DNA of 64,000 nt from Callorhinus ursinus (GCF_003265705.1 NW_020312859.1:3184740-3248739); one strand, 5' to 3'; numbered from the stretch's first letter, positions 11,104 through 23,273 are shown. The notes: generated by a model from the letters alone, not told the origin. Numbers and translations: made by a program.

Positions 11104-11277
11104 TTTTTTTTTTTAAGATTTTATTTATTTATTAATGAGAGACAGAGAGAGAGAGGTAGAGGGAGAAGCAGGCTCCCAAGGAGCAGGGAGCCCGACGCGG
11201 GACTCGATCCCAGGACCTTGGGATCATGACCTGAGTCGAAGGCAGACGCTTAACCATCTGAACCACCCAGGTGCCCA
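11104..11277 (-). mobile_element. Can-SINE with 16-bp target-site duplication
   Basis: Antisense SINE: T-run and 'aagattttatttatttatt' tail first, CT/GA middle, then 'gaaccacccaggtgccc' head. Identical copies of ggatgttgccagcttt at 11088-11103 and 11278-11293 fix its limits. Confidence 0.95.
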
Positions 11278-11339
11278 GGATGTTGCCAGCTTTGATGGAC
11301 GAGAAAACTTCAGGCCACGGATAAGAGAGGGAAGATGAT

Positions 11340-11670
11340 CCAGACCTGAACCCTCAGCCTCAAAGTCTTGACACACCCAAGCCCCCATCCGGCTTCATCT
11401 GGGATAACTGTCTGTGGCCTTTCCTCCCTTCACCTCCAAGGCCCCCGCATGCAGGAACGAGGGAGGCAGAGAGGTGGGCTCAGCGCAGGGGTAAGGTAAC
11501 CAGCTGTTACCTACACTGAGATTGCTGGACAGCAGTGTGATTCCAGGGCCTCTGTCCCACAAAGCACCTACAGCAAAAGTGGAAGCCCCTCTGCCCCAAG
11601 GACCCAAAATGCCAAGAATGTGGTCTATAGAGATGGTCCAGGATGGACTCCAGCCCCCAGCCTAGCATTC
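11340..11670. other. unique intronic sequence, nothing recognised
   Basis: No feature supported. Confidence 0.4.
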
Positions 11671-11679
11671 ATGCGCGCG

Positions 11680-11680
<1 letters not shown>

Positions 11681-11729
<49 letters not shown>
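11681..11729. repeat. (CA)n microsatellite
   Basis: About 22 uninterrupted CA units after a gcgcgcgag head; one of the longest simple repeats in the window and a likely polymorphic marker. Confidence 0.95.
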
Positions 11730-11730
<1 letters not shown>

Positions 11731-12049
11731 AAGAAGAATTTGATCAGGGAAGACAGACATGTGGGGAAGAGGGCTCAGTGGGGGGGCGGGAAGGGCCTCG
11801 GAGCAGAGGCGTGCAACACTGGATTACTCCCCTGCCCCAAAGCCCTCCGGGGCTCCCCACTAGAGGACCCAAACTCCAGGGCCTGGCACTCAGTGCCCTT
11901 CCCAAGCTGCAGCCTTTGCCCCCTCCTCCACACTAGCCTGTACCCATCCAGACAGCTGTGCCCCAATTCCCCACGCCACCCCTTGGCCTTGGCCACACCC
12001 CCTCCCTGCCGAATGAGGTCATGGACGTCGAGAATGGGAGTCCTAGCAA

Positions 12050-12185
12050 ACAGATTTGGGTTCCAGTCCAGTGTGACCATGGCCCAGTCACCTGACTTCC
12101 GGCGCCTCGGTTTATCTGCACAGAAGGATCAGCTTCTACTCCAAGTGTGGTTGTGAAGATTAAATAAATAACATAAGCGAAACAC
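12050..12185 (+). repeat. MIR fragment
   Basis: 'gggttccagtccagtgtgac', 'gcctcggtttatctgcacag' and 'tgtgaagattaaataaataa' follow MIR order. Confidence 0.65.
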
Positions 12186-12189
12186 CCAT

Positions 12190-12630
12190 CCCATGATAGA
12201 CATGAAATTAACGGCCTTTCTGTTCTCCCCTCCCCTGTATGTCCCCATCCTGCTCCCCTTTGAGGTTCTGCCTAAATGCCTGTCTGCCAGGAAGCCCTCC
12301 CTGAACACTGCAGGTCTCGGGGATCTTCTCTCCCTCTCTCCCCCTGCCCCACTCTCCTTTCTCCCTCCTCTTCTCTCTGCCCCCTCTCCCCTCCCCCTCC
12401 TTAGGCTCTGAAGTAAGAATTGTCCTCCCTGTGCAGACCCCCACCTATCCACCCATCCCTATATGCAGGCTCCATCACAACCTAAAGACAGGACCAAGGA
12501 CCAATCATGACCAGAACCGTGGGAGGCTGCAGCACAAACAGTGCCCAGAGAGCAGAAATGGCTTACCCAAGGTCACAGAGCAGAGTTCAAACGAGAGTCA
12601 ACAGTCCTGCGTCCCCTTCCGCACTCTCAA
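12190..12630 (+). repeat. L2-like fragment followed by an antisense MIR fragment
   Basis: 'gcctgtctgccaggaagccc' with 'tccctgaacactgcagg' is L2-like. 'cttacccaaggtcacagagc' at about 12560 is MIR in antisense. Confidence 0.45.
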
Positions 12631-13085
12631 GGCTATTCTCAGACAAGGATACGGTGTGTGGATGCTGACGGGGTCCCACCCAGATCCCCTTTTGCAGACT
12701 GTGCATCCATCCCCCCAGTGGCTGGGGGTGCTAATGCCCCCTCCTCTGCAGAAATGCCCTTGGCTGATGGGAGAAAAGCACAGGAAGCATGACACCTCTC
12801 CCCCAACACTCCCTGAGGAAGCCATGGCCAGGGACCAACTGACAAGGGTGTGAAAGGGCCACCCCCAGCCCTGGCCTCAAGATGGGACCACCTCTGGAGT
12901 ACCTCTCTTGCTCCAGGACCCCCCGTGGGATCAGGTTGAAGCAGGTTCTCCAGTTGAGACCACCTCCTTGCTCACCTCCTCCCCCAGCCCTGCCCTGGGG
13001 TCCCCATGCCCCTTCTCAGGAGAGCACTCTCTCATGAGCATCCTTGTTTCAGGCTCTGCTTCTAGGGAGCTCAGCCTGACACAAA
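12631..13085. other. unique intronic sequence, nothing recognised
   Basis: C-rich, no exon or repeat that I can support. Confidence 0.4.
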
Positions 13086-13089
13086 GGCC

Positions 13090-13258
13090 CTGGTCCTCGA
13101 TCTGTGGTCCACTGACCAGCAGCTCAGCATCTCCCGGACCCTGTTAGACCTGCAAACTCTCTAGCCCCACTCCAGGTCTCCTGAATCAGAATCTGCATTT
13201 TAACAAGGCCCTGTGTGATTTGCATGCATGTTAAAGTTTGAGAAGCTCTGGCTTAGGG
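13090..13258 (+). repeat. MER5A-like hAT-Charlie DNA transposon
   Basis: 'tgtggtccactgaccagcag', 'aggtctcctgaatcagaatc', 'tgcattttaacaaggccctg' and 'taaagtttgagaagctctgg' are MER5 wording in order. A nonautonomous element. Confidence 0.8.
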
Positions 13259-13455
13259 TCGGTTGTCACCGGCCAATTGTGGCGACCATCCAGTGAGCAA
13301 GGTAGTAACAAAACGTGCCCATCTGTTGCAGCAATCACACAACTAATGTGGGCGTTATCCAACCCTGATTACTGAATGAGGAGGTGAGCCAGGTAGTGTG
13401 GACATAAGCACCCTGAACACCAGTGTGTCATCTCCACGGCCCATGCTCTGGGCTT

Positions 13456-13475
13456 GTGCAAGTGCAAGTGCAAGT
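13456..13475. repeat. GTGCAA hexamer triplet
   Basis: Three direct copies of GTGCAA, giving repeated CAAGTG words. Confidence 0.8.
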
Positions 13476-14034
13476 TCCATGTCCTTCGGGCTTGAGCTCC
13501 AACCCCACACACCTTACTCGGTCACCAGAATTCTGTTTCACTTTGGAACTAGTCCAGCGTCTGCATTAGTCAATTAAAGCCTTTGCCTCTACCCCTTCTG
13601 GAGGAGGAGACCCCACCCCCAACACCAGACAGTTAGGAAAGGTTCCCCAAGGGCACCCCGGGAGAAGATGCTAGAAAGAGGGGTGTTCAGGATTCTCCAG
13701 GGCCCTGGGGGATCTAGGGAGGGGACAAAGATGCAGATATCTCTGCCTTGGAAGAAGAAATTGCTGGCCCGCCCTGGGTCAGAAACCCCTCTTCAGAGGC
13801 CCCACTCCACCCATCACAGGGTATGAGCCCCTCATCCTGGTGTGAGCCCCTCAAAGTCCCTCTAAGGGGACGTCCATGACCTTTGCAAAACTAAAGGCAA
13901 TAACCAAGTCCTATGTGCTGAACGGACCCCAGGGCCGGCCCTGGAGGCTGCGATAATCCAGACGTGTGTTTGGACAGGAGCACCCTGCAAAGCTCGGTCA
14001 ACGCTGCCTGTTGCCTGAGGAGGGAAGCGGCTCA

Positions 14035-14225
14035 CCTTTTGCTAATCGTCCTAATTCATTTTTTATTACTAACTTTCCTGTTCTCTATTTGCCATCTGAT
14101 TGAAGATATTACCAAAGGCATTTAAACAGCATCAGACCGTACCACAATGGCAAACATAACTCTTTTTATTGAAATATGCATTAATATACATATAATTCCC
14201 TGATCACAAAGACCTCATGGTCCAC
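14035..14225. promoter_or_regulatory. AT-rich unique block, possible conserved noncoding element
   Basis: A unique stretch with 'cctaattcattttttattac', 'ccatctgattgaagatatta' and 'gaaatatgcattaatataca', unlike the GC-rich surroundings and unlike any repeat I know. A weak candidate. Confidence 0.25.
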
Positions 14226-15240
14226 ATGTTAGACCCTAAGCGAAGGCGGATTTGACGAGAGGCACATACACAACTGAAGGTTCTTCAAAAAACAATAAGC
14301 CACGTCAGGAGGGTATGACAAAATGGGCACTTTCTCGTGCTGCCGGGGAACATGGATGACCCTCCTGGAAAATGGCATGACAACCTGAATCAAGAGCCGT
14401 AAAAAATGCTCATTCCTTTGGACCCAGGGGTTCTACTTTGGCCCATAGCCACCAGCCTGGGTCTTTCTGTAATGGTTGGGAATGTTCTTTATCTGCAAGC
14501 CCAGTGACTATAGAGGGCTGGAAATATGGCTAGTGTGACTGAGGAATTAAGTTTGATTTTGTTTGGCTTGATATTAAACTGAAATAGCCGCACGTGGCTA
14601 GTGGCTATCATGTTGGACAGTGCGGCAAGCCATCGTGGATTCTCTCCTAAACCGTATCATCACCTCTGTCCGTCCTCCTGCATCCACTCTTGCCCCCCTT
14701 CCAATGTTTTCCCCATAAGACAGCCACCAAGATTCTTCTAAAAATGCTTCCCTTGCCCTTGAGATAAAGTCCAAGCACCTGGACATGGCCTTCAAGGCCC
14801 TACCTCCTGGGGACAGAAAGCACCCCAGCTCTCAGGGAGCCTGAGCGGTTCCAGGTGCTGGAGGAGCAATGACAGCAGCGGAGGGGACAGCAGCGAGGGC
14901 CTCGCCGAGGCCCAGGCATGTGAGGAAAAACTTAAAAGACACGTGCGTCGGAGTTTGCCAGGTAGGTGGGGAACGCCCAAACCAGAGGCAGAGCAGCTCG
15001 AGGTGCTCCCATCGACCCCCCGCCCTTGTGAAGCCGGTATTCTAGCTGTGCGGGTGGGACATAAACAATAAACATCATGAACAGGCATATTATACCCTAT
15101 GAAAAGAGAAAAGACAAGACAGGCAAGGGGTTTCCGGGGGACCCAGGTGGGGCAGAACAATTTGTGGCGCTGAATCTTCAGAAAGAAAAGTACCCAAATC
15201 AACACTGTTCTTGAGTCTGCCTCGTGGGATAGTGGCAGGG
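14226..15240. other. unique intronic sequence, nothing recognised
   Basis: Contains short open frames on the minus strand only by chance. No repeat family named. Confidence 0.35.
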
Positions 15241-15245
15241 GATCG

Positions 15246-15267
15246 CCCCCCCCCCCCACCCCCCCCC
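15246..15267. repeat. poly-C tract
   Basis: C12, one A, then C9. Prone to sequencing error. Confidence 0.9.
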
Positions 15268-15665
15268 TATTACTTTTTGGCAGGTAACATCATCTTCATA
15301 ATTTACAGTTTAATAAAAAGAAAGGGGTAGTAACTCCAGGAGAGAAGTCACCAGAAAATTCCTGCTTGCTCAACAGAAATATTCCCACGAGCTGGAGATT
15401 TTGTTATCTCTGAAGGCCAGACCGACTGTGCCCCAGATACCCCAACACAGGCAACTGGGAGCGACACCTCCCTCCTAAACACAGCAAGGTCACCACTGGC
15501 AGGGAGACGGGAGGTGGACAAAACAGGGGGCTGAGGTCTGCCAGCCCTCACCCCAGAAGCCAAACATTGATGAAAATCCACTTCAACTTTCTTTCTTGGG
15601 CTCTGCTGCAGGTGAGGGTGGCATGTTGTAACAATGGGAATTCAGATTTATTAACACTTGCAGGC

Positions 15666-15785
15666 CCGGGGTGCCTGGCTGGCTCAGTCCATACAGCATG
15701 CGATGCTTGATCTTGGGGTCATGAGTTCCAGCCCCATGTGGGGTGTAGAGATTACTTAAATAAACAAATACCAATGTAAAAACAA
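15666..15785 (+). mobile_element. short Can-SINE (older subtype) with 13-bp target-site duplication
   Basis: 'gtgcctggctggctcagtc', 'gatcttggggtcatgagttc', 'gtgtagagattacttaaata' mark an older SINE subtype lacking the CT block. aacacttgcaggc flanks it at 15653-15665 and 15786-15798. Confidence 0.92.
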
Positions 15786-15937
15786 AACACTTGCAGGCAC
15801 CAGACACTGCCTCTCACGTTTATATGTTTCATCGTCCTGACAGCAATATACAAGTAAAACAAGGAAGGCTCAGAGACGATGAGTGATTTATTCTCGGACA
15901 CAACAGCCGAGGACAGGTTATAGCAGCCTCCACCCTG

Positions 15938-16640
15938 ATTCATTCATTCTTTCAACAACTTTTTACTGATCACCTACTACACAGACACCATACTAAGGTG
16001 CTGGGGACTCGGTGGTAAAGAAAACAAACATGACCCCCGGTGGTCTGAAAGGTGGGAGAGTCACCTCATAGATACATCATGCAATGGGGAAAAAATACAC
16101 TAGAGGCTGTGACGGAGAGTAATAGGATAAGCACAGTGATCAGGAGGTCAGAGTCTTTGAGAAGGCAAAGAAAAATGAGAAGGAGCCAGCCATGTGAAGG
16201 ACGAAGGCAAGACCATTCCAGGCAAAGGGCGTAGCATGTGCAAAGCCCCTCAGCTTAAAAAGAGCGTGGCAGGGAAGACTGGGGAGCAGGGGGGCCAGCC
16301 TCTGCTGGCAGGGTGGGCAGGGTGGCTAGAATGGGGTCAAGGGGGGGAGGCTGGCCTCGCTCACCACCGTACCCCCAGCATGAAGCCTGGCGCCTCAGAC
16401 AGAGCAGCTGGGAGTGAGGCTGGACGAGCAGGCAAGGGCTAGATCACACCGGATTTATGGGCCAAAAAAGGCATTTGATGTTATCTACACACCAGGGAAA
16501 GCCACTGGAAGGTTTTAAGCAGAGATCTGATTTAAGTTGGTAAGAATTCACTAAGCCGTAACAGAGAGCCACTGAGTGGTTTTGCCCAGAGAAATGACAG
16601 GATCCAATTTACACATCAGAAAGATCTTGATCTTGGCCGG
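15938..16640 (+). repeat. ancient mammalian repeat, long copy
   Basis: Begins 'ttcattcattctttcaacaa' and carries in order 'ggtgctggggactcggtggt', 'gcatgtgcaaagcccctcag', 'ggttttaagcagagatctga' and 'aatgacaggatccaatttac'. The same word order occurs at 46750-47600 and 52165-53260. Confidence 0.55.
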
Positions 16641-17164
16641 GATAGCTCCTCCGCTCCTCCTGATGTGTGACTTGTGGTCACTGGATAGTAAATGTCCCCA
16701 AAAGCTAAGCATCCCCAGCTGGCATGTGGGAGGGGGCCGCCTTTCAGGAAAGCAAGACAAAGCAGCCAATGACAGGACATGTTGACAGAGCATCAGATGG
16801 GCACAAGGCTGTTGGCAGATGGAAAATTGTCCCAGAGAACGCCTCAACAGGGTCGTGGCTTATTGTTAATGTCGAGCCATTAGGAAAACACAATTATGTG
16901 CTTCACTGATACCCTAAGACATAATCTGAGACACAGTGCAAACATTTAGCGCTTCATCCAAAAAAAAGAGGTAAAACAACCAACAGAAGAGCCACTGGAG
17001 GAAATGCATCGCACAGGTGGGTGGCTAAGCCCTCCGGTTTGTTTGTTTGTTTTTACTCCTTGTCTCCTGTCTCGCATTTAAAGTCCAAGTTTGGCTCTTA
17101 GGCATCCACAAACAGATTTGGAAAGGGAATTAAAATAACTCTCCCAAGTGCTTAAACATACATT

Positions 17165-17245
17165 ATTATCTCATATAATTTCATAAGCAGGTAAGCACTG
17201 GTAGCCCCATTTTGTAGATGAGGAAACTTGAGGCCCAGAGGTATT
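17165..17245 (-). repeat. MIR fragment
   Basis: 'cattttgtagatgaggaaac' and 'ttgaggcccagaggtatta' are antisense MIR. Confidence 0.75.
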
Positions 17246-17249
17246 AAGG

Positions 17250-17625
17250 AGCTTTCTAAACGCCCTTGCTCCCCTGTCCAGCTTCATCTCTTGACACTCT
17301 GGTCCTCTCCTATGCCTTTGTACACGTTGTCCCTTCTACCTGGAATGCTTTTCTCTACCTTCTTCACCTGGCCAATTCATCTTCGAGCACAGACCGGGTG
17401 TACCCTCCTCTGGGAAGCCTTCCTTGACTACCCCAGCCTGGTCTGGTAATCCCACACCCATTTGGAATTGCTTATTTTTGCCTACCTCTCTACTAAGACT
17501 GTGGCTCCTCAAGGGCAAGGACCAGGTCTGAAACACCTGTTCCTCCCTGGAATCTAAAAAAAGCCCTGCATACGACAGGCAGTGAATGTTCTCTGCATGG
17601 CTGGATGAATGGATGCACTCTTCAT
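17250..17625 (+). repeat. LINE L2 3' end
   Basis: 'gtacacgttgtcccttctac', 'ctctgggaagccttccttga', 'aagactgtggctcctcaagg', 'gcaaggaccaggtctgaaac' and 'gctggatgaatggatg' follow L2 order over about 370 bp. Confidence 0.85.
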
Positions 17626-17629
17626 AAAT

Positions 17630-18635
17630 TGCAAAGCCAGGATTTGATCCCAAGCCAATATGACTCCACAGCATATATCTCTTGGCCAGAGTTTATGTCT
17701 GTGTCTTACACAGATCAATCAGAAAACATAAACAAACATGGAATATAGTATCACCATACCAAGGACTTTATTCATCCCTCTAAAAGAGATCCTCACTTCT
17801 CTGGGGAAAACAAGATGATGTCTGTGGGGGTAAAGGGTTAAGCAAATCCTTTTCCCCTTTGCAAGAGAATTTCACCTATGTTAATTGTCTAGCACAACTC
17901 CTTTGGAAACCTGATGAAGGTAAGATGTTAACTACGTTACTTGGCAACTCTGCTTATGGTAAAAATGACCCCTGACTGGTAAGCTGCATCTGGACAGGAA
18001 GTAACTCTCAATAAATTATAAGTATCTGATAAAGAAACCAAACTTTAGATTTTCCTGAGTGCAGTGACTCTTAAAACTGACATGCCCCTTGCAAGAAACC
18101 CTGGAAGAGAGAACTGCTACAAGAGCTACGGGTCCTTTGGGGAATAAGGCTTCTGAGCCAGGGTGGCTTCCAAACCCACCCATCGTGGGGCTCATTCCCT
18201 TGCACCTACACTAAAATCTTGGGGGGGGGGCAGGCAAGAGAAGAGCTGGTGGCCACCTCTGTGGACTAAGGCAGGGCTGAGGCTGGAACTCCTCCTGCGG
18301 AAGAGGAGCCGATCCTGTACCCTGCTGGCAGGTGCTGGGTACTCCCCACCTCTCTCAAGGACACAGGGACCAAGTGTTGCCCATGTGCGTCTTGTGAGTC
18401 TGAATGTTTAAATGAACCTCACAGAGTCCCTGTGGGAGAACAATGAGAAATAAGGGAACTGATCCAGAGAGAAAGGAAACCATCCCAACCAAAACCACCA
18501 GTACCCCTATTCTGAACTGGAAAGCTCCTGAGACTCTACTATTTATACCATTTATAAAAGACCAAAAACCTGGATGGAGCCTATGCTACAGAGGGCCCAG
18601 GTGATCTAAATGCAGCCGGCAGCAGGAGTGAGGGA
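17630..18635. other. unique intronic sequence, nothing recognised
   Basis: No exon or repeat that I can support; a short poly-G lies near 18222-18231. Confidence 0.4.
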
Positions 18636-18639
18636 GGGC

Positions 18640-18795
18640 ATGACTTATATGATCTCCCAGAGGCCTCACTACAAACCTGAGATGCAATGATGGTCACGTG
18701 AGAACACTGGAGATCAGAGAAGTTAAGTGACAGGTCCAAAGTCACACAGCTTCTAAGTGGCAGGATATGAAGCCAGGCACTTTCATTGAATTCAA
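18640..18795 (-). repeat. MIR fragment
   Basis: 'agaagttaagtgacaggtcc' and 'aaagtcacacagcttctaag' are close to antisense MIR consensus. Confidence 0.85.
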
Positions 18796-19344
18796 AATCA
18801 CATTTGAATCCACTATCTGGTTTTGTAAAAAAAATTCACTTACAGCTCAGGTGAATGTATAGAAGAGAAACAAGCATGGGGGTTGGGGTGAAAGGACCTC
18901 CTTAAATAGTGTAGGTAGCGCCCACTAGGCACTCAGTAAATATTTGCAAAATAAATGAGCAACAAAAGGCCCAGCGCCCATATTCCACATTATCAAGTTC
19001 AGTTCAAGTCAAAACAGCAAAACGGAACAATAAAATTTATGCATGAGATTGACCCTGGGTTATACTACTGAGTTGGATTCATTTCCAACAAGTTTCTAAA
19101 TCATTCCTGCAAATTAGGCCCAACTTTGAGATAAGCACGTTTTAATTAGCCGTAATATAAAGGCGTTCTATTTCCAAGTGATGTTTGAAGTTGAAAACCA
19201 AGGCAGAAGGCCCAGCTGGGAATTCCCTGGCCTCTAGAAGAGCCAATGCATTCACAGTAAAACCAAGGGGCAAGCTGATCCCCTCTTCCATCCCTGCAGA
19301 GGCTGGGGCTCCACGTGGCACCACAGAGGCTGCAGGAGAGAGGA

Positions 19345-19535
19345 GCAGAGAGGTCACACTCTGAACGCCAGCTCAGCCAACCAGCTTCTCAGCTGCCTTT
19401 TGTACCTGACCTCCTTGGACCTCAGTCTTCTCACCTACAAGGACACGTGTGTCTGGCAGAGTTCTCATGAAGACTTAATGAGATGATATGAGAATGAGCC
19501 TAAGATCAGCAAGTGCACAGCAAATAAATTTGTGC
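19345..19535 (+). repeat. MIR fragment
   Basis: 'acctcagtcttctcacctac', 'catgaagacttaatgagatg' and 'agtgcacagcaaataaattt' follow MIR order. Confidence 0.65.
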
Positions 19536-19589
19536 TTATTTCCACCCTACTTTTCTCCACAAAATAGCACAAAATTTAAAAATAAAAAT

Positions 19590-20870
19590 CAGTGAGAGGG
19601 GACTTTTTGTTCAAGATGGCAGACAGACATAGACTTTTTGCCTCTCCCCTCCTCTACACAACACTAGAACGGCAAAAAAAAAAAAAAAAAAAGATACACA
19701 CCAAAACATACACATACATATATATCCATAATTCAGATAGATGGATTAAAATGGAATAACTCCAAGAAAGCCCCCATAGAAACACAAGAAAGGGCTGGGG
19801 ATCAGAAATCCTAAGAGTACTGGGAAGTAAGCAGTCACACTGACGAAGAAGCCTATCAGCTCCAAGCCACCAGCACATCAACACAAGACCTCTGGAGAAG
19901 CTATTATCCTAACTGAACCCCAGAACATCCCCAAAGAGAGGCAGCAGGAAGCCGTGGGCCAGGAACGTGACTGGACCTTTGTGTTAGCCTACAGACCTCG
20001 GGGAAGCTGACTGTTGGATCTGCCTCCAGGCTAAAGCCAGGGAGAAGAACTCCAGTTAAATGAGAGATGTGCCTCAGGGATTCCCCCCCGTGGGTAGGCA
20101 TGGGGCAGGAAAAACAAAGTACACCAGTGCCCTTGGGTAAATGCTGGTCTACATGAGAAACAGATGCCCCAACCTCAAGTGAGCTTGTCCCATGTGCTAA
20201 GAGAAGGCCCCAGCTTCGAGTGTCCACCCACAAACCATACCCAGGGCACCCAAAATCAACATTCACATTGCTTACCCACAGAATTGTGGATCTCACAGGC
20301 ACTAAGGGAACTCATAACTACAGGGCAGATGAGTCTAGACCTCTGTTTACAAGTAAATGTCAATCACAAATCACCAGGCATTTGTAGAAAATATCGGCAT
20401 AAAAAGAGGCCTATTGTGAACAGAAGAACTAACCACCAAGAAAACAGAATTAATGGAGGAAACAGAAGATAACTTTTTAACTGTATTATAATCTTCAAAA
20501 AGACTCAAGACATTCACATATCCACTAGACAAAAGGAATGGGGTACTCTGATACAAGATCAATCAAGAAACAATACAAAACTTTGGGAAATGAAAAAGTC
20601 ACAATAAACTTACTAGATATGAACTGAAGAATGGTTATGACTAGAAGTGCCCCCACCCAACTCCCCTCAGGGGTTAGCCCTGGGGAGTGGGGAGAGGAAA
20701 TGAAAATAAGTGGGCCCCCCACGTTTTCCTTTATATCCTACTATATTTCTGTGTATCTTACAAAGAATAAAAACAAATTTCAAAAAAAGATGGCAGGACT
20801 CAAGATAAAGTGGGAAAATGACAGAAGACTGAAATGAAATTGGAAGTTAACAAGCAAAAGATATGCGTGA
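19590..20870 (+). repeat. unassigned decayed interspersed repeat, possibly LINE-1-related
   Basis: 'ttcaagatggcagacagaca', a poly-A (19674-19691) and AT-rich A-strand text from 20340 on resemble a decayed retroelement. No ORF1 or ORF2 motif can be read, so the family is left open. Confidence 0.3.
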
Positions 20871-21925
20871 TATCCTATGTTATAGCTACAAGGAACCCAC
20901 TCATTTACCTCCAAGCTTCCTGGGAGCCATTGAAGACAATGGCGATAGGACAGCCATGGACAATGGCCAACACTGAGGCAGGGACCAGGCGAAGAGCCTC
21001 TTGTTGAAGCTGTGACAGGACTCCAGCCCAAGGAGAAAGCCATGGTCCCCTGCCCCAGAGCTAACTCCCTTAGGCACAGCCCAGCAGCTTCTCAGAAATC
21101 AGTGTGGAGTCCTCCCCACCACACAAGGAATTGCGTGACATTTCAAGTAAGAAAAATTCCTTGGGCCCCAGAAAATTCCATTAATTATCATTTTTCTTCA
21201 CTCCGACCTAAGAAACAATTGTCCTGCAGCTCTCTCTCACATCATGAGATAAGGATGAAACCTCAGCAAGTGACTCGGAGACTCTAAAAATCATCAACAT
21301 GCCGGCCCTTGACTTCCTGGGAACCAAAGGGAAGATGAGTTTTCTCCCTAAGATGCAGCTCCCTGAAACAGGCACTTTGGTGCTCCCCTTTCTATGCATT
21401 CATCCCCAGCTGCTGGCAATGTCACTGCTATACCCTCGCACTGGGAACCTCTCTGCCACAGGAACCTCTCTACCTGGGACAAGGAGATGCCCTGATGCCA
21501 ATGACTGGATGTCACGGAATCAAAAGGCACAAGCAGCTCCCTTGCCCCAGTTTGGGACAACTCTGAAGAGCCAGTCCAGATCGGTAACCATGTTCCAGGC
21601 CAGCTTCTCCCTCTTCCCAATTCTGCTTCCCTTACTCCCTTACAGGTACACTTTCTGGGAACTTCCCCCCAAATAAACCTTCCACAGGCAACTCTCCATC
21701 TCAGAGTCTGTTTCCAAGCAAGCCAATGTAAGACTCTCTCCAAGGTGAAGAAGACTCTCCCCATAACCTATGGGGGGCCTGAAGAACTCGGGGGTCTCTG
21801 GGATATCTGACCATATCTGAGCCAAGGCTACATAGCCCAGGCCAGCAATATGTCCCCTTTGTCCTAAGCCAAGGTGGGAAAACCCTCCCACATCCCAGTC
21901 TAGAGCCATGTTCTCCTACATGTAC
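20871..21925. other. unique intronic sequence, nothing recognised
   Basis: Open frames of 120-138 codons on both strands overlap each other and resemble no protein. Confidence 0.35.
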
Positions 21926-21929
21926 TTCC

Positions 21930-22080
21930 CGGGCCAACAACATCAGCATCATTTGTTAGCGCTGCACCTTTTCAGCCCTTCCCCAGACCTACTGAGTCAG
22001 AACTTCTGCGAAGGGCACCCAGCAATCTGTGTTTCAACTGCCCTCCAGGTGATTCTGAAGGTTGAGAAGCAGAGCATCCC
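21930..22080 (+). repeat. MER5-like DNA transposon fragment
   Basis: 'acctactgagtcagaacttc', 'aatctgtgtttcaactgccc', 'ctccaggtgattctgaaggt' and 'tgagaagcagagcatccc' give MER5 order. Confidence 0.65.
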
Positions 22081-22244
22081 TGACTACTGGGTGAAATCAA
22101 ATGCAAGACATTAAACTTTTCCATCAGCAGAAGACCAACAGACAGCTGCTGACAGCAGTCTGATCCAGCAACGTGAAACATTCTGCACTCTGCGCCACAC
22201 ATCTGGCTCCAAGGCACTCCTCTGCTTATAACCCAACCAGCTGG

Positions 22245-22640
22245 GACGTGACACTCTTTATGACAATCTCTGCTGGTGTCCCAGCTCCCCTGAAGGCAGG
22301 CCTCCCTGCCTTAGGCTGATAGGATCCCCAAACCACCCTCCAGCGGCCCTTGAAGTGGCTCTTCCTTCTGCCTAGGACACCCATCCAGGAATTCTACATG
22401 CCCCCACATAGCCCACCCGGCGTTTCCTTTAACACTCTGCTATGTGAGGCCTTCCTACACCCGTGGCACTGTCCCAGACAATTAGATATTTAATTACGAC
22501 TCTGCATTTTGAGCCATGTTACAAATCCACATAGCCTCCCATCTAGTAAATAGAAGTTTCCCGTTGAGTGGCTGAGCTTTCAGGACAAGGTTGGGTCTCC
22601 TGGCACACAGTAGGCACTCAATAAAAAGCTGCCGAACATC
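22245..22640 (+). repeat. LINE L2 3' end
   Basis: 'cccctgaaggcaggcctccc' and the closing 'ctggcacacagtaggcactc' plus aataaa are typical of L2 3' termini. The middle is decayed. Confidence 0.6.
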
Positions 22641-22644
22641 TGAG

Positions 22645-22890
22645 AAGCCCAGCTTTAAAACAGGTCACTACATATTGAAAAACCCCAGTCTTGTTGCTCA
22701 TTCTAGCAGGCACCAGAAGTTTGCTGTTCTACAGTAGCAAGTTGAAGCATCAGGATAATTGATCAAAATTTATTAGCCCGTGTTTATACAGCATGTTTTC
22801 ACTAAGAGATAAAATTACAACTTACCACGACTCATTAAGTTAATAATTACTTACCATATGTTTTTATTGCTGCTCCCAAACCACACTGAA
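22645..22890. promoter_or_regulatory. AT-rich unique block, possible conserved noncoding element
   Basis: Unique sequence with 'aggataattgatcaaaattt', 'cccgtgtttatacagcatgt' and GTTAATAATTAC (near 22839-22850, HNF1-like). No repeat match seen. Regulatory role is a guess. Confidence 0.3.
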
Positions 22891-23066
22891 AAATCACTGT
22901 GCAGGTTTTTGGTCCATCTAAATAGGATGACTACCAACCACATGGATACAGAACTTACTGACAGGGAGACGCGGGACTAAAATATTGAACAGAAAGCACA
23001 AGCTCTAAAGCTCCACTACACTCATCCCCATGACTCTCTAGGTTACCTGCACCACATTTTCCAGGT

Positions 23067-23273
23067 CAATGGTTCTCAAACAGGGGCACTTTTGCTCCCC
23101 CAGTGGATACCTGGCAAAGTCTGGAGACTTTGTTGGCTCTCGTGACGGGCACCTGATCAATAGAGGGCAGGGATGCAGCTACACATCTTATAATGCACAG
23201 GACAGCCCGCCCCCCCAAAACAAGGAATTATCAGGTCCAAAGTGTCAACAGTGCCGAGGCTGGGAAACACTAT
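23067..23273 (+). repeat. MER20 (hAT-Charlie) DNA transposon
   Basis: In order: 'caatggttctcaaacagggg' , 'cactttt gctcccccagtgg' region, 'ggcaaagtctggagacttt', 'gagggcagggatgcagctac', 'aatgcacaggacagcccgcc', 'ggaattatcaggtccaaagt' and 'cagtgccgaggctgggaaac', near full length. Confidence 0.88.

Noticed and set aside
11620..12156. 178-codon open frame
   Set aside because: Its middle is a translated (CA)n repeat (HTHTHT), and an alternative frame is also open.
12431..12853. 140-codon plus-strand open frame
   Set aside because: Includes MIR/L2 scraps and has no recognisable domain.
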